Assembly (NCBI GenBank): GCA_023055425.1
Contig: JALGPY010000002.1
Span: 156,127,345-156,191,344 of the forward strand
Source of the DNA: Linanthus parryae
Taxonomy: Eukaryota; Streptophyta; Magnoliopsida; Ericales; Polemoniaceae
DNA: 64,000 nt
Direction: 5' to 3'
A program made the translations under genes and the position numbers. The notes beneath the pieces are model-generated. The model searched no databases and had not been told where the DNA came from. It was given only the letters and a program-made list of their open reading frames with translations. Below are positions 47,556-59,048 of the stretch, one piece after another (position 1 is the stretch's first letter; the number at the start of each line of letters is the position of its first letter).

Positions 47556-49065
47556 CTAAGCCAAAATTTCATAATGTGTTTCCAAAGAAGACCTAATCGT
47601 CCTTTTATGCCTAGAATCAGCTGCCATTCCATTAGGGAAACCCATTTTATTCCGAATGTCTTGCATCTCTTTACATGTTTGTTTGGTCTCCATGAGAAAG
47701 ACCATGTCAGGTGACTTTTGATTCACTAAGTCGTGAAGCAATAGGAACGTATTCGGGTTTCCACTCATACGTTCCAACTCTTGAGACTCATTGATCCATG
47801 CGGGACTGCCCGCATTTGACACCAATAGTGTTTTTTTTCTTTTCGGACGCCTCATGCGAATGTTGTTCAAGCTTGTTCATATCTAGGTTTATATTAGCCG
47901 GGGATTCTTGGTTGATATTACCAAGTTCATCTAAAATCCGACGTTCAAAGAGGAGTACCTTGTTGTTGTTTGGGAAGTGGGCTAAACTTCATAGCTACTC
48001 CTTTTTGCTTTGCAAAACTGACTGGCTAGGTCGATACTGGCTGATTGAAAAGGTTTACCCGAGCTAGGATCAAGTTTTGGATTCCCTTGCTTTTTCAGTC
48101 GGCTAGATGCCCTACTGTTGTCCGTATTTATTTGCACGGTCGTAAAGTGCCACCTATTGTACTTCCAGGGCTAGAGAATTGAATGCTTCAACTTTCTCCT
48201 ATGTGGCCATGGCATGTGGGCTCTCTATGCAGGTAATGGCACATGGGCTACTCTTAGTGGCCATTAACAGTTTGTCTACATCCACCATGCTTACCTCTTA
48301 GTCCTTTCCTATCTTTGGTTGTGCTTCCTTATGCAACTCCTCCCCTTCTGCTGCTCATGCCTTATTCTCTTTCTTATTGTTCTTGGTCCTAGTTGGGGGC
48401 TGGTATGGCATCCAGCACCGTATCCCGGTTCCATGTTCTTATTGGTTTCTCCATCTATCACCTCCCAACGATCACTTGGGTGACTGACGTGCGCACACAA
48501 CTGGCATACATTAGAAATCAATTCACAAAAAAAGTCAGTGCAAACCTTTTCCTTCCCGACTCTGATGTGAATCCCTTGCAATTGTGGTTCCGTAACTCAG
48601 ATCCGAGCACGTACACGTATGTTGTTGGGGTCCGCTCCACTTTCCACCATTGTATCCGTTTCAAGCACTTCTCCAACCTCAGCGAAAGTCTTTCTACTGA
48701 TTTCTTCCCTGATCAGATTCAGCGGAAGATTCGGGATCTGAATTCACACATCCATATTGTCAAAAGTAACTTTCTTCGTCTCGTCCCCCAGTTTCCAGGG
48801 TTATAAGGTAAGAACTTTTTTCGTTGTACGCCCAAGGCCCTCCAGATGCTATCTTGTCCATACATGCTTGATCCAGGAAACAGAAGACAAAGCTGTTGAA
48901 GTTAAAAACAAGCTTACATGTGTTCCAGATCTGTCTGAAGGTATTCCACATTTCGCGACCGTCGATCACCTTGTCTGACGCAAAAGTCCCAATTAGACAC
49001 CAACGTAGCCCTTCCTCGATTTCTGCAACATAATCGTCGAAATCAACTATCTTCATCTCCTTCAT
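47556..49065 (-). pseudogene. LINE 5' region: DUF4283-type ORF1 domain, zinc knuckle and start of endonuclease
   Basis: On the minus strand from 49065 the frame reads like the DUF4283 domain of plant LINE/nucleic-acid-binding proteins: GLRWCLIGTFASDKVIDGRE, then FVFCFLDQACMDKIASGGPW. A degenerate Cys/His knuckle follows near 48500 (VCQLCAHVSHPSDRW). The start of an APE-type endonuclease domain follows at 47870-47560 (LLLHDLVNQKSPDMVFLMET, then MGFPNGMAADS). The rest of the endonuclease and the RT are missing. The upstream end is cut close to the Athila-like insertion at 49132. Confidence 0.75.
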
Positions 49066-49131
49066 GTGTGAACTCGGACACTATTTTCTTGGTCGCCGTC
49101 TCCATTGCTTCGCTAGGGTTTTCCGGACTAC

Positions 49132-50766
49132 TGACGCGAATTCTTAACGCGCTTAAACGCAAGTATACGGTCAAGTAGTAAGTGGAGTATTTTACGACTC
49201 CGAGTATCGAACCCAAGGGAAATACACAATTATTAGCTAATTAAGAATTAAATTTATGATTCTTAAGTAACCGGTAAAAAGTGTTTGATTTGAAGGTTCG
49301 TCACCTACAAACAAGTGACTTAAACTAAATAACAACTAAGCTAAATATTTTTGTGGAATTTTCACTTCTAAACGAAGATAACTTGTGATTGAATACAATT
49401 AATAAGGAAGAACTAGGCCATTGATGGTTCCTAGGGTTGTTAACGATTTCCGGGTTGTGCTTGAAACACTCTACGCACGTTCTGATTATACCGGGTAATA
49501 CTCATCATGATCTTCTCTCAATCTCACGTGAATTTGTGCAATAAATAGCCTCCGGGTCCTCTCGGTCCACCTCCGTCTACAATTACACTCTAGTTGATTT
49601 GTTAGGCTCGCTCACCGGGTCCTGTCGAACCACCGAATTCACTAAGTTCTAACAAAATCAACCGAAACTACCCTCACACGATTAATCAAGTTTCTATCTT
49701 CTCTCGGTCTCAAGAAACTACAAGATCACCTAAACTATTCTTTAACACATCTCAGTGAGCTCACTTTCGTGAAACCCTATCAACAAGTAATATTCTACAG
49801 GTGATCAAGCCAAGAACATTAATAAATAAGTACAAGAATAGATAAGCTAACAAGAACGTTCATAGAATTTAAGCAAAAGCATGCATCAAGTCCAAAATCC
49901 GGAAAAACATCAACAAACCCTAGTTTTCCATCAATCACCTATCTTAAAGTGTTTAGCTAGACATAATAACATTTAACATATCCAAAATAATGATGTTCAT
50001 GAAGAATAGAAGAAGAACAAATATCAAACACTAAAATCTTCAATGTAGTTGATGATCCTTGCTCCAAGCTTGTTCTCCCGTCTTCTCCAGCTCTCTAGAC
50101 TCCAGATATGTGTGAATACCCCCTTAGGATCGTCCCAATACGTTGGAAATAGGTTAGAGCCTTCAAATTTTCAAGAAATCACCAAAAAATCCCCCAAAAA
50201 ATTGCGTCTGGTCTCTCTGTTCGCACGAACACCCGACTGTTCGTGTGAACAGGATTTTTGTTCTTATTTTCCAGGAGTCCCTTTTTCACCTTTTTTGCCA
50301 TCTTTGACGGACCATATCTTTCTCGTCTGATCTTCTTTTTAGCTCCGTGACCTATCGTTGGAAAGCTCTTTGAGTCTAATTTCATTTGCCACTGGTCTCA
50401 CTCCAAAATTCATTGTAAAACTCGAGATACAATCAAAATAGTGGAGATTGGTCACTTTTGGTCCTCCGACTTTGCTTCTCTTGCTTCCTCTTGAGTTCGC
50501 TTTGCTTCCGAAGTTCGTTTCATGCCTGCTAGCCATAGTTTAGCATTCGTTCCTGTCAAGACAACATGAACAACCATACCAAGCGATTATATTTGAAAAA
50601 TAACATCGAAATATGCATCGAAACGCCCGGATTAACAATAAAGTGCTAAAAACTCAACTTTCTACGTTTTCTCAACATTCATAGTGTAAAAATCATATTT
50701 CAACCCCGGAATCACGAAAAACGATATAAAGTATGCAAGAAATATTACTCTAATAGAGAGTTATCA
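49132..50766 (-). repeat. 3' LTR of the Athila-like element
   Basis: Full-length match to 54971-56621. It carries the hairpin GTTCGCACGAAC...GTTCGTGTGAAC at 50219-50250. Confidence 0.93.
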
Positions 50767-50781
50767 AATTCCCCCACACTA
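50767..50781 (-). other. polypurine tract of the Athila-like element
   Basis: Minus-strand AGTGTGGGGGAATTT directly abuts the 3' LTR. A second, similar G-run (AAGTGTGGGGGG, ~52126-52138) lies 1.4 kb upstream. Confidence 0.75.
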
Positions 50782-52710
50782 CCTTTTTGCGCGTCCCGAG
50801 CAAAATCAAACCTTACACTACGTTTTAATCCACCGAATTGCATAAAACTTCACTAGCCATGTGACACAAACAACCCACACACGCAATGAAATCTACATGA
50901 CTATAGACAATTCAACTCGTTTTTACACAATGCAAGTAATAAAATAACGCAATTTTTTTTTACTCTTTCTTTAGAGGTCGGGCAATCTCGCTATCACTAA
51001 CCAAACTCATCAAGTTCTCACAAGTATTTTTCAACATTTCACAACCAATAGCAAGAAATTGAAGTAGAGTGATCCTACGCACAAGCTCACTAAGGGGTCC
51101 CCAAACATCAACCAAATTCAAACCAAGATTCGGGCACGTCCTTTAGCTCAGAGGGTCTAGGCATACTTAGTCCTACGATAGTCTTTCGTTGCCAAGTCAT
51201 TTGAGGTTTTCAGACCCTCTTAGACGTTATTGCATTTGAATGCAAATTGTCCCATTGACGGGAGACACAACTCCATGTAATACTGCTTGACTTTAGTTTT
51301 CCTTATTCGCTCTAATTGGATTGAATCCAAATTCCCCGCGCGAACGGAGGCACATTAGGTTGTTCACCGTATCTAATCCAAGAGAAGATTTTGATTATTT
51401 TTTTTTTCTTTTTCATTCTCTACAAAATTTTCAACCGTGCATTTAGAGCGCCTAAGTGTGGGCTTTTTCGGTTAACTCTTGAAACCGCCGTAAGGGATGG
51501 TGGTGTACCCCCCCCCCCCCCCCCCGACTTCACTTAGGTCGAGGCAACCATACCACATAAAACCAACTCTACACGAAGGTCCACCCCAAATTTCAAGAGG
51601 CCACAAGTTTCCACTCGAAAACAGACTATTCAACTCCTTAGGACTAAATCATCCTAGCACAATAAAGGAACTAAAGGTATGCCCTCGTCTACTTTCCACA
51701 TTCTCTGAATACCCGGGACATCCTTTCGTGAAACCGGTGCGCAAGATATTAAGAATTAACGACATCCCTACTACGGTGCTTCCTATTCTCAGAGACTCTT
51801 TCACTGAACTCTCTTCGGTTTCTAGCTTCATCAATTTCCCTTATTCTAAAAAAAAAAAAAATCTGATTTTTCCGTTTTCTATTTTTTTAAATTTTTTTCC
51901 ATATTTTCCTAACTCAATATGAAACTGGTCAACTCGATTATCCACAATGTTTGGTAGGGGTACTCAATAATGTAAAAGTGCAAACAATGCAGAAAAATAA
52001 ACCTAACACAATACGACAATATATTTAAAACACGCTACACTAACCACACTACTCACAATACTAACGCAATCTACATGTAACAAGGCTATGCAAAACAGAC
52101 ATGGCTAGCAAAAGTATACACAAACCCCCCACACTTAAGCGTTTCGTTGTCCTCAACGAATTTAGAGATAAAATAAGAGGACTCGTCGCTTAAATGTGTA
52201 GGGGGTGGATCTCCACAATTACCGCACAAATTAGACGTCGAGAGAGGAAGAGATACCTGAGGTGCCCGGAACTACATGGGCACCATGCTGCGAAACTACA
52301 ACAAGAAGGGGTCTTGTGGACCGTAGACAGTTTTCCGCTGATGAAAATCATCTGAGCAATCCCCAAGCTACATCAAGCTACAATGTAACTCCCATAAGGT
52401 CACGTGTGCCTTGCACACCGGGGTAGATTGCTCCATCCTACAAGAATGCACGAAAAATCCCCAACTCCCTCAAGAGTCCCCGTGTGGGTCAAATGTGTCA
52501 TGGCACACTGGGGTAGATTCTTCGCTAACATTACCTGCAAAACTAGACAACTCATCAGTCCCTCTCTCTCACCTCTCACAGATATCATATGGAGATAAAT
52601 ATATAAAATTCGACTAAACTAAGTATGTAATTCTACTCCTAGGTTGGGTTGCCTCCCAACAAGCCCTTGTAATTTAAGGTCGACGGCCCGACCCAATTAC
52701 CTCTGCCACC
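50782..52710 (-). other. non-coding 3' half of the Athila-like internal region
   Basis: No RT or integrase motif in any frame. Contains a poly(C) run (~51509-51525), a second PPT-like tract (~52126-52138) followed by GTTTCGTTGTCCTCAACGAA (a 7-bp-arm inverted repeat), and two related ~30-bp segments around CACACCGGGGTAGATT / CACACTGGGGTAGATT (52414, 52504). Near 52640 is GGTTGGGTTGCCTCCCAACA, a block I recall as frequent in plant Athila-like elements. Confidence 0.6.
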
Positions 52711-53274
52711 TCACGAGGGTGATCTGGCACATTGTGCAGCTTCCAGCTTAGATTTTCTGTGTTGGATTTTAAGCACTGCTTCATGTGCGTGCACCGCTGA
52801 TGGCTTGTTTCTTTCCCAGTAGTCCGGTGGATCCCCTTGCGGCAACTCTGGGATTTGGCGCTTCACTTGTACAGCAAATGGCACCCCTGGCTGATACTCC
52901 CATGAACACTGGGGTGACGGTTTGAAGACCCTAAAAGTCTCCATGTCATCATGTACCCTCATAATTAGTTCTCCATTCTCTACATCAATGAGAGTACGAC
53001 CAGTCGCCAAGAACGGCCTACCTAGAATTATAGGCACATCACCCGCTGGCATGTCTAGTATTACGAAGTCAGCTGGAATTATCAGGCTCCCAACTCTCAC
53101 AAGCACATCTTTTATCATCCCACATGCTCTCTTGGACGATTTATCTGCAAATTGGAGAGTTATCCAGGTTTTCGGGGGCTCCCCCACACCTAACTTTTTG
53201 AATACCGACAACGGCATCAAATTTACGCTCGCTCCCAGATCACAGAGAGCTCTTCCGGTGTAGGAATCACCCAA
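52711..53274 (-). pseudogene. Athila-like aspartic protease
   Basis: The active-site region reads ALCDLGASVNLMPLSVFKKL, the D-L-G-A form found in Athila-type proteases instead of D-S/T-G-A. The flap-like middle (GSLIIPADFVILDMPAG) and the second hydrophobic-Gly segment (PIILGRPFLATGRTLIDVE) are present. It would be continuous with gag, but a one-base indel near 53240-53310 shifts the frame. The C-terminal ~70 residues (VFKPSPQCSWEY onward) are linker-like and end in a stop where RT would normally begin. Confidence 0.85.
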
Positions 53275-54833
53275 TGTAGCCTCAATGACAAAGCTTCTGG
53301 ATCCTTCTTTTTCTTAGGTAACCCTTGCAAAACACATGAACTAACCTGTTCATTTAAGTTTACTCTCTGAAATTCATCCACCCCTTTCTTTCCAAGAACT
53401 GCATCTTTAATAAATCGAGCATACTTAGGCATCTTTTGAAGTGCCTCAACCAATGGGATATTGATATGCAGTTTAGAGAAGACATTCAAAAAGCGTCTGT
53501 ATTCTTCTGAATCATCCTTCTTCCTCCTAGTACGTAATGGGTATGGAAATTCTGAAGAAGAAGGAGAAGATGAAAGTGGTACCTGAGTATGCTCCTCCTC
53601 GTCTGGTGGAGTCATGCCCTTTGATTGGGGGACCATGACAGGTGTCTTCTCAGAATCAAAGACTTCATGTTCCTTTGCCTCTGAGACTTCTGCTCTGGTA
53701 TGAATCGGATATGGAGGATCTGTAAGTGCAATACCACTTCGAGTGGTGATGGCTTGAGCATGTTTCTCCGATGTGTCAACAATGCAACCCAGTGCCCTTT
53801 GTTCAAGTTGTTCCTTTAGATCTTTTATTTCTGCTTGAGCAACTTGAAGTGCAATTGCTACAGAGCTGAACTGTGTGGACATGCATGTCATGTGCTGAGC
53901 CATCGTCTTTATTATCCCTTTCATCTCGGTCAACTTTGATGGTGGTGCTGGCTGCTGCTGATGCATCTCTGAAACATTTGCTTCATGCACTACCTCTACC
54001 GCATTCACCTGAACCGTGCTATATGCCACTGAGCTATGCTTCATCGGTTCTTTTTGTTGGTGCTCATAATCCAAGCTCTCCTCTTGCTCAACCAGACGTC
54101 TCATCAAATCATATGCACCGTCAACATCACATTTGAACAAGAAACTGCCCCCAGCTTCTGTATCAATCTTGTCTTTTTCAAGAATTCCAAGTGCATCATA
54201 GAAGACCTGTATGATCTGGGCTTTTGCAATGCCATGGTTGGGGCATTTACGTAGCAAGAAGTTGAGACGCTCCCATGCTTTGACCATGGATTCATGTTGC
54301 TTTTGCCTGAATGACCAAATCTCGTTCTGCAGCTGAATCATGTGTGAGATGGGAAAGAATTTACTCATGAACTGGGAGGCACAGTCTTCCAATGTCTTGA
54401 TTGAGTTGGATGGCAATGAATCCAGCCAATCCATAGCAGCTCCCTTGAGGCAATGAGGGAAGAGCATCAGTTTTATTGATTCGGAAGTGACCCCACTATA
54501 ACGGATTAGCCCACAGTGTCTCTGAAATCTCCCAATGAATGCATGTGGGTCTTCCTCGTCTGTCCCAGCAAAAGTGCACTGGTCCTGAGCAAATTGAATT
54601 GTGCCCAGCTTGAGACAGAAGGTTTCTGCCTGAATTGGTGGCACCACAATTGCTGTCTCCCTTCCTTTAAAATCCGCCTCAAATGCATGGATTATTGCTT
54701 TCCCTGATCGATTATATGGCATTGAGGTCAGGCGAGGTATAGATGTTGCTGCCAATGCTTTCTCTACAGCTTCAGCCACCAAAGCTTGTAGATGCTCTGT
54801 GGTGAGGCTAATCTGCCCTTGACCTTCCGCCAT
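53223..54833 (-). pseudogene. Athila-like gag
   Basis: Start chosen at 54833 (MAEGQGQISLTTEH); an upstream Met at 54860 is less likely. The capsid domain spans ~90-240: DPHAFIGRFQRHCGLIRYSG, LKGAAMDWLDSLPSNSIKTL, FMSKFFPISHMIQLQNEIWS, AWERLNFLLRKCPNHG. This is the typical Athila/retrotransposon gag order. A short coiled coil (IALQVAQAEIKDLKEQLEQR) and a Pro/Ser-rich linker follow. The frame is open for ~536 codons and runs past the frameshift near 53300, so the last ~28 residues are out of frame with the protease. No zinc knuckle is evident. Confidence 0.88.
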
Positions 54834-54948
54834 AGCTACCTGAAAAAGCAACACTAGCACACCCGTGAGTTAAACAGATAGTAACAAAAAGAAACTAAAA
54901 GAATTATCCTAAATTAATTTTTAACTAGACTAATAAACCGTTTAATTC

Positions 54949-54965
54949 TCCGGGAACGGCGCCCA
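54949..54965 (-). other. primer binding site, tRNA-Asp type, mutated
   Basis: Minus-strand TGGGCGCCGTTCCCGGA resembles the plant tRNA-Asp PBS (TGGCGCCGTTGCCGGGG) with an extra G and a few changes. It lies 5 bases inside the LTR end at 54971. Confidence 0.65.
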
Positions 54966-54970
54966 AAACT

Positions 54971-56621
54971 TGACGCGGATTCTTAACACGCTTAAACGCA
55001 AGTATACGGTCAGGTAGTAAGTGGAGTATTTTACGACTTCGAGTATCGAACCCAAGGGAAATACACGATTATTAGCTAATTAAGAATTAAATTTATGATT
55101 CTTAAGTAACCAGTAAAAAGTGTTTGATTTGAAGGTTCGTCACCCACAAACAAGTGACTTAAACTAAATAACAACTAAGCTAAGTATTTTTGTGGAATTT
55201 TCACTTCTAAACGAAGATAACTTGTGATTTAATACGATTAATAAGGAAGAACTAGGCCATTGATGGTCCCTAGGGTTGTTAACGATTTCCGGGTTGTGCT
55301 TGAAACACTCTACGCACGTTCTGCTTATACCGGGTAATACTCATCACGATCTTCCCTCAATCGTACGTGAATTTGTGCAATAAATAGCCTTCGGGTCCTC
55401 TCGGTCCACCTCCGTCTACAATTACACTCTAGTTGATTTGTTAGGCTCGCTCACCGGGTCCTGTCGGTCCACCGAATTCACTAAGTTCTAACAAAATCAA
55501 CCAAAACTACCCTCACACGATTAATCAAGTTTCTATCTCCTCTCGGTCTCAAGAAACTACAAGATCACCTAAACTATTCTTTAACACATCTCAGTGAGCT
55601 CACTTTCGTGCAACCCTATCAACAAGTAATATTCTACGGGTGATCAAGCCAAGAACATTAATAAATAAGTACAAGAATAGATAAGCTAACAAGAACGTTC
55701 ATAGAATTTAAGCAAAAGCATGCATCAAGTCCAAAATCGGGAAAACCATCAACAAACCCTAGTTTTTCATCAATCACCTAGCTTAAAGTGTTTAGGTAGA
55801 CATAATAACGTTTAACATATCCAAAATAATGAAGTTCATGAAGAATAGAAGAAAAAACAAAGATCAAACGCTAAAATCTTCAATGTAGTTGATGATCCTT
55901 GCTCCAAGCTTGTTCTCCCGTCTTCTCCAGCTCTCTAGACTCCAAATATGTGTGAATACCCCCTTAGGATCGTCCCAATACGTTGGAAATAGGTTAGAGC
56001 CTTCAAAATTTCAAGAAATCACCAAAAAAACCCCCAAAAAATTGCGTCTGGCCTCTCTGTTCGCACGAACACCCGACTGTTCGTGCGAACAGTGTTCGTG
56101 TGAACAGGATTTTTGTTCTTATTTTTCAGCAGTCCCTTTTTCACCCTTTTTGCCATCTTTGACGGACTATATCTTTCTCGTCCGATCTCCGTTTTAGCTC
56201 CGTGACCTATCGTTCGAAATCTCTTTGAGTCTACTTTCATTTTCCACTGGTCTCACTCCAAAATTCATTGTAAAACTCGAGATAAAATCAAAATAGTGGA
56301 GATTGGTCACTTTTGCTCCTCCGACTTTGCTTCTCTTGCTTCCTCTTGAGTTTGCTTTGCTTCCGAAGTTCGTTTCATGCCTCCTAGCCATCGTTTAGCA
56401 TCCGTTCCTGTCAAGACAACATGAACAACCATACCAAGCAATTATCTTTGAAAAATAACATCGAAATATGCATCGAAACGCCCGGATTAACAATAAAGTG
56501 CTAAAAACTCAACTTTCTACGTTTTCTCAACATTCATAGTGTAAAACTCATATTTCAACCCCGGAATCACGCAAAAGGATATAAAGTATGCAAGAAATAT
56601 TACTTTAATAGAGAGTTATCA
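54971..56621 (-). repeat. 5' LTR of the Athila-like element
   Basis: Partner of 49132-50766 and about 16 bp longer. Part of the difference is a local duplication in the hairpin at 56057-56092 (CTGTTCGCACGAACA, 6-base loop, perfect complement), followed by an extra GTGTTCGTGTGAACAG. Confidence 0.93.
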
Positions 56622-56626
56622 ACTAC

Positions 56627-57447
56627 GGATAACTATGAACTAGGAATACACTACATTAATTTGTTACCAAGGAATGATCGATGAGTCAGAAGTACTTCCT
56701 TATAACAATGCTCTGTGTTGACCGTTATCAAAGTAATATTTGTATTTTTACCAAAACATGTCATTGATAATTAATTTTAGTTAAAACCCATGGATAGCCT
56801 TTGTAACAAGCAAATGCTACAAAACTAACCTATACCTCTCATAACTTAGTCGTAACTATGCCCGAATTGACCATTACCAAATTTGAATCGGTTACTAGTC
56901 CCTATCACCATGACAACTTGTTGAATTAGCCTCCAAAATGTTGATTTGAACTGTGTTCATAACATCACCATTATTGATCCTTGTTTTCCTTTTATGAGCA
57001 CTTTTGGTTCAAAGATCGAGAGTTGAAACTTTCGGTATATAATGCAGTTGTTTTATTTGCTACAGTAACAACTGGGGAAATGCTATCAATGTGCAAAATA
57101 AGACAAACTATAAAGTAAAATTACATGTAAATGTTGAGTGAAAAATTTAAATGGCAAGGAGGCAAGAGGGAAGGGGAGATGATAGAATTGACCAATCTCT
57201 TGTATTGAGGCAGTTCTATCTTAGCAAGAATTGGTGGGTGAGAGAGATGAATAGCGAGAAAATGGGTTAGGGAGGGCCAGAATGGAGTGGTGGCAATGCT
57301 ACAAGGGCTTGGTGGACATGCTCAAATCAAAATTTTATAAATAATCTGTATCAGTGTACCATTCTTTCATCCCAAGAGGAATGCCCTTAAAAAAAGCAAG
57401 GACAGACATATGTTGTGTTCTTTTACAATAGGAAAGTCCTAGTTATT
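56627..57447. other. intergenic DNA, nothing recognised
   Basis: No coding, repeat or TIR structure noticed. Confidence 0.55.
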
Positions 57448-57930
57448 GGGTGGGTTTGGTATGACTTATTTTCAGCTTTTAATCCACTTTGGACTTTTAA
57501 TCTGTTTTGAGCTTTTATGAAAGGTTTGGTATGACTTTTTCTGTGTCAGCTTTTGGATTTTGGCTTTTGTCTTGTAGTGTAAAACTGAATTGAGAAAAAA
57601 GTTGGGTTTCATGAATTTTTTTGGACTTTTTTCTTCCTAGACAATAAAAATGACCAATTTACCTCTATCTTTTTTTTTCGTACCAACATACTATGACATC
57701 TAATTAGACCTACTATAATTTTATTAGTAAATATAAAAAATATAAAATGATAATCTTCACTAACAAACAAAAGTGTTGCATCCTAACTTTTTTACAGCAT
57801 AACTTTTTTACAACATAACTTTTTTCACCAAACTCATACACATTTTTTCATCAACTTTCTTGTCACGAACTTTTTTCACAACAACTTAAAAGTCGACTTA
57901 AAAGTCTAAAAAGTCATACCAAACCCACCC
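57448..57930. mobile_element. MITE with 20-bp TIRs (GGGTGGGTTTGGTATGACTT)
   Basis: Near-perfect TIRs bound 483 bp. ATT occurs on each outer side (57445-57447 and 57931-57933), a possible 3-bp TSD, so a Tourist/Harbinger-like origin is plausible. The interior repeats the TIR core (AGGTTTGGTATGACTTTTT, ~57524) and several CAGCTTTT/AACTTTTTT blocks. Confidence 0.75.
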
Positions 57931-58065
57931 ATTAGCTCTGCGCCTTCCATCCATTCTTTTCGGTCACCCCAAAGCTTTTTCTCGGTTCTCTCCTTTGTCC
58001 CCTCCACAAATTACGCTTATAATTTGTCTCCTTTCTTTATCACTTAGTCCCCACCACATCAAGAA

Positions 58066-59028
58066 CGGTAAAATACATGTTCACCCCTTAGGTATGACGC
58101 ACAGACACTTTCACCCCTTTAAGTTTGGAAAATGATATCTTCGCGTCACTAGTGAGGCATATTTCAAGACACTGGCACCCTAATTGTGTATACTCTACAC
58201 TGAGAGGGAAGTTTGTCCTAAAAACTGCTATGGTGGACTAGCGACACCATAATTAGGGAGTGCATGTATCTTAAAGTTGATACACTTAATGTGTGTTTAA
58301 CATGGATTATAAACGAGTTTAGATTAAAATATGATTAAGGAATTTAATTTCGTTTGATTAGTAAATGTTTTGATATAAAATTTAATGTAATTTAACTTAT
58401 AATTTGCAGATTCTATATATAGTTTCCGAGTTTGTAAATTCTTTGGTATAAACATCAGTTTGTCCTAGCGAATAATGATTTAAGTGTAATGCGAGCTCAA
58501 ATAAATATATGTATGTTTCTCAAACAAAACAAAAAAAAAATTAAAAAAAAAAGAAAAATAAATAAATATGTGTATCATAATTTTTTTCAGAGAATATGCA
58601 TCATATACTCCCTCCATCCCATGTGGTTCTTAAAAAAAAGAAAAGTTACTTTATTAAAAAAGAGGTGAAAACTATAATTGTTAATGTTAAGTGACTAAAA
58701 GGCTGAGTGAAATCCAAGTCAGTCAATTAAAAAGATGAGTAAAATGATATTTTTCATGTAAAATGTTTCTATATTACAAAAATTTGAAGAACCTAGTGGG
58801 ATGTCAAAATAAGGGACCGTGAAGAATTTCATGCAACGGAGACACTTTTGGATTATAAATTAATTCAAACTTTTAACACATAGCAAACACTTTCAGATAA
58901 TAATTTAATCTGTATTATCCATTCCAGCAATTATTGAGATCTTGAGCGAGAACAAAACGGGGATGGAAGTGTCACTTCCCAAAGTGTTTTTGCATCAAAC
59001 TTGAGGGGGTGAGTGTGTCTTTTGCCCT
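58066..59028. mobile_element. 963-bp TIR element with 8-bp TSD ATCAAGAA
   Basis: ATCAAGAA at 58058-58065 and 59029-59036 flanks imperfect TIRs: CGGTAAAATACATGTTCACC on the left, AGGGCAAAAGACACACTCAC on the right (read inward). Both continue into CCCC and TGA(C/T)GCA. An 8-bp TSD suggests hAT, though the TIR is not classical. No transposase. Confidence 0.65.
58607..58818. mobile_element. Stowaway-like MITE nested in the 58066 element
   Basis: Begins CTCCCTCCATCCCATGTGGT after TA. The inverted end ...GAACCTAGTGGGATGTCAAA...AAGGGA is recognisable but diverged. The CTCCCTCC start is characteristic of Stowaway/Tc1-mariner MITEs. Confidence 0.5.
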
Positions 59029-59048
59029 ATCAAGAAAGAGAATTATCT

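Larger units (their letters stand above)
49132..56621 (-). mobile_element. Athila-like gypsy element carrying only gag and protease; TSD ACTAC
   Basis: The LTRs at 49132-50766 and 54971-56621 start TGACGCG and end AGTTATCA. ACTAC at 49127-49131 and 56622-56626 is an exact TSD, so the insertion is structurally complete (7490 bp). The minus strand is coding: PBS at ~54949-54965, gag 54833-53223, protease 53274-52711, then ~1.9 kb without recognisable coding, and PPT at ~50769-50779. No RT, RNase H or integrase is found, so it must have been mobilised in trans. LTRs differ by roughly 3-4% by eye. Confidence 0.92.

Noticed and set aside
43221..51526. Long poly(C) runs (43224-43240 and 51509-51525) as regulatory G-quadruplex elements
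   Set aside because: Simple homopolymers prone to sequencing or assembly length errors; nothing nearby suggests function.
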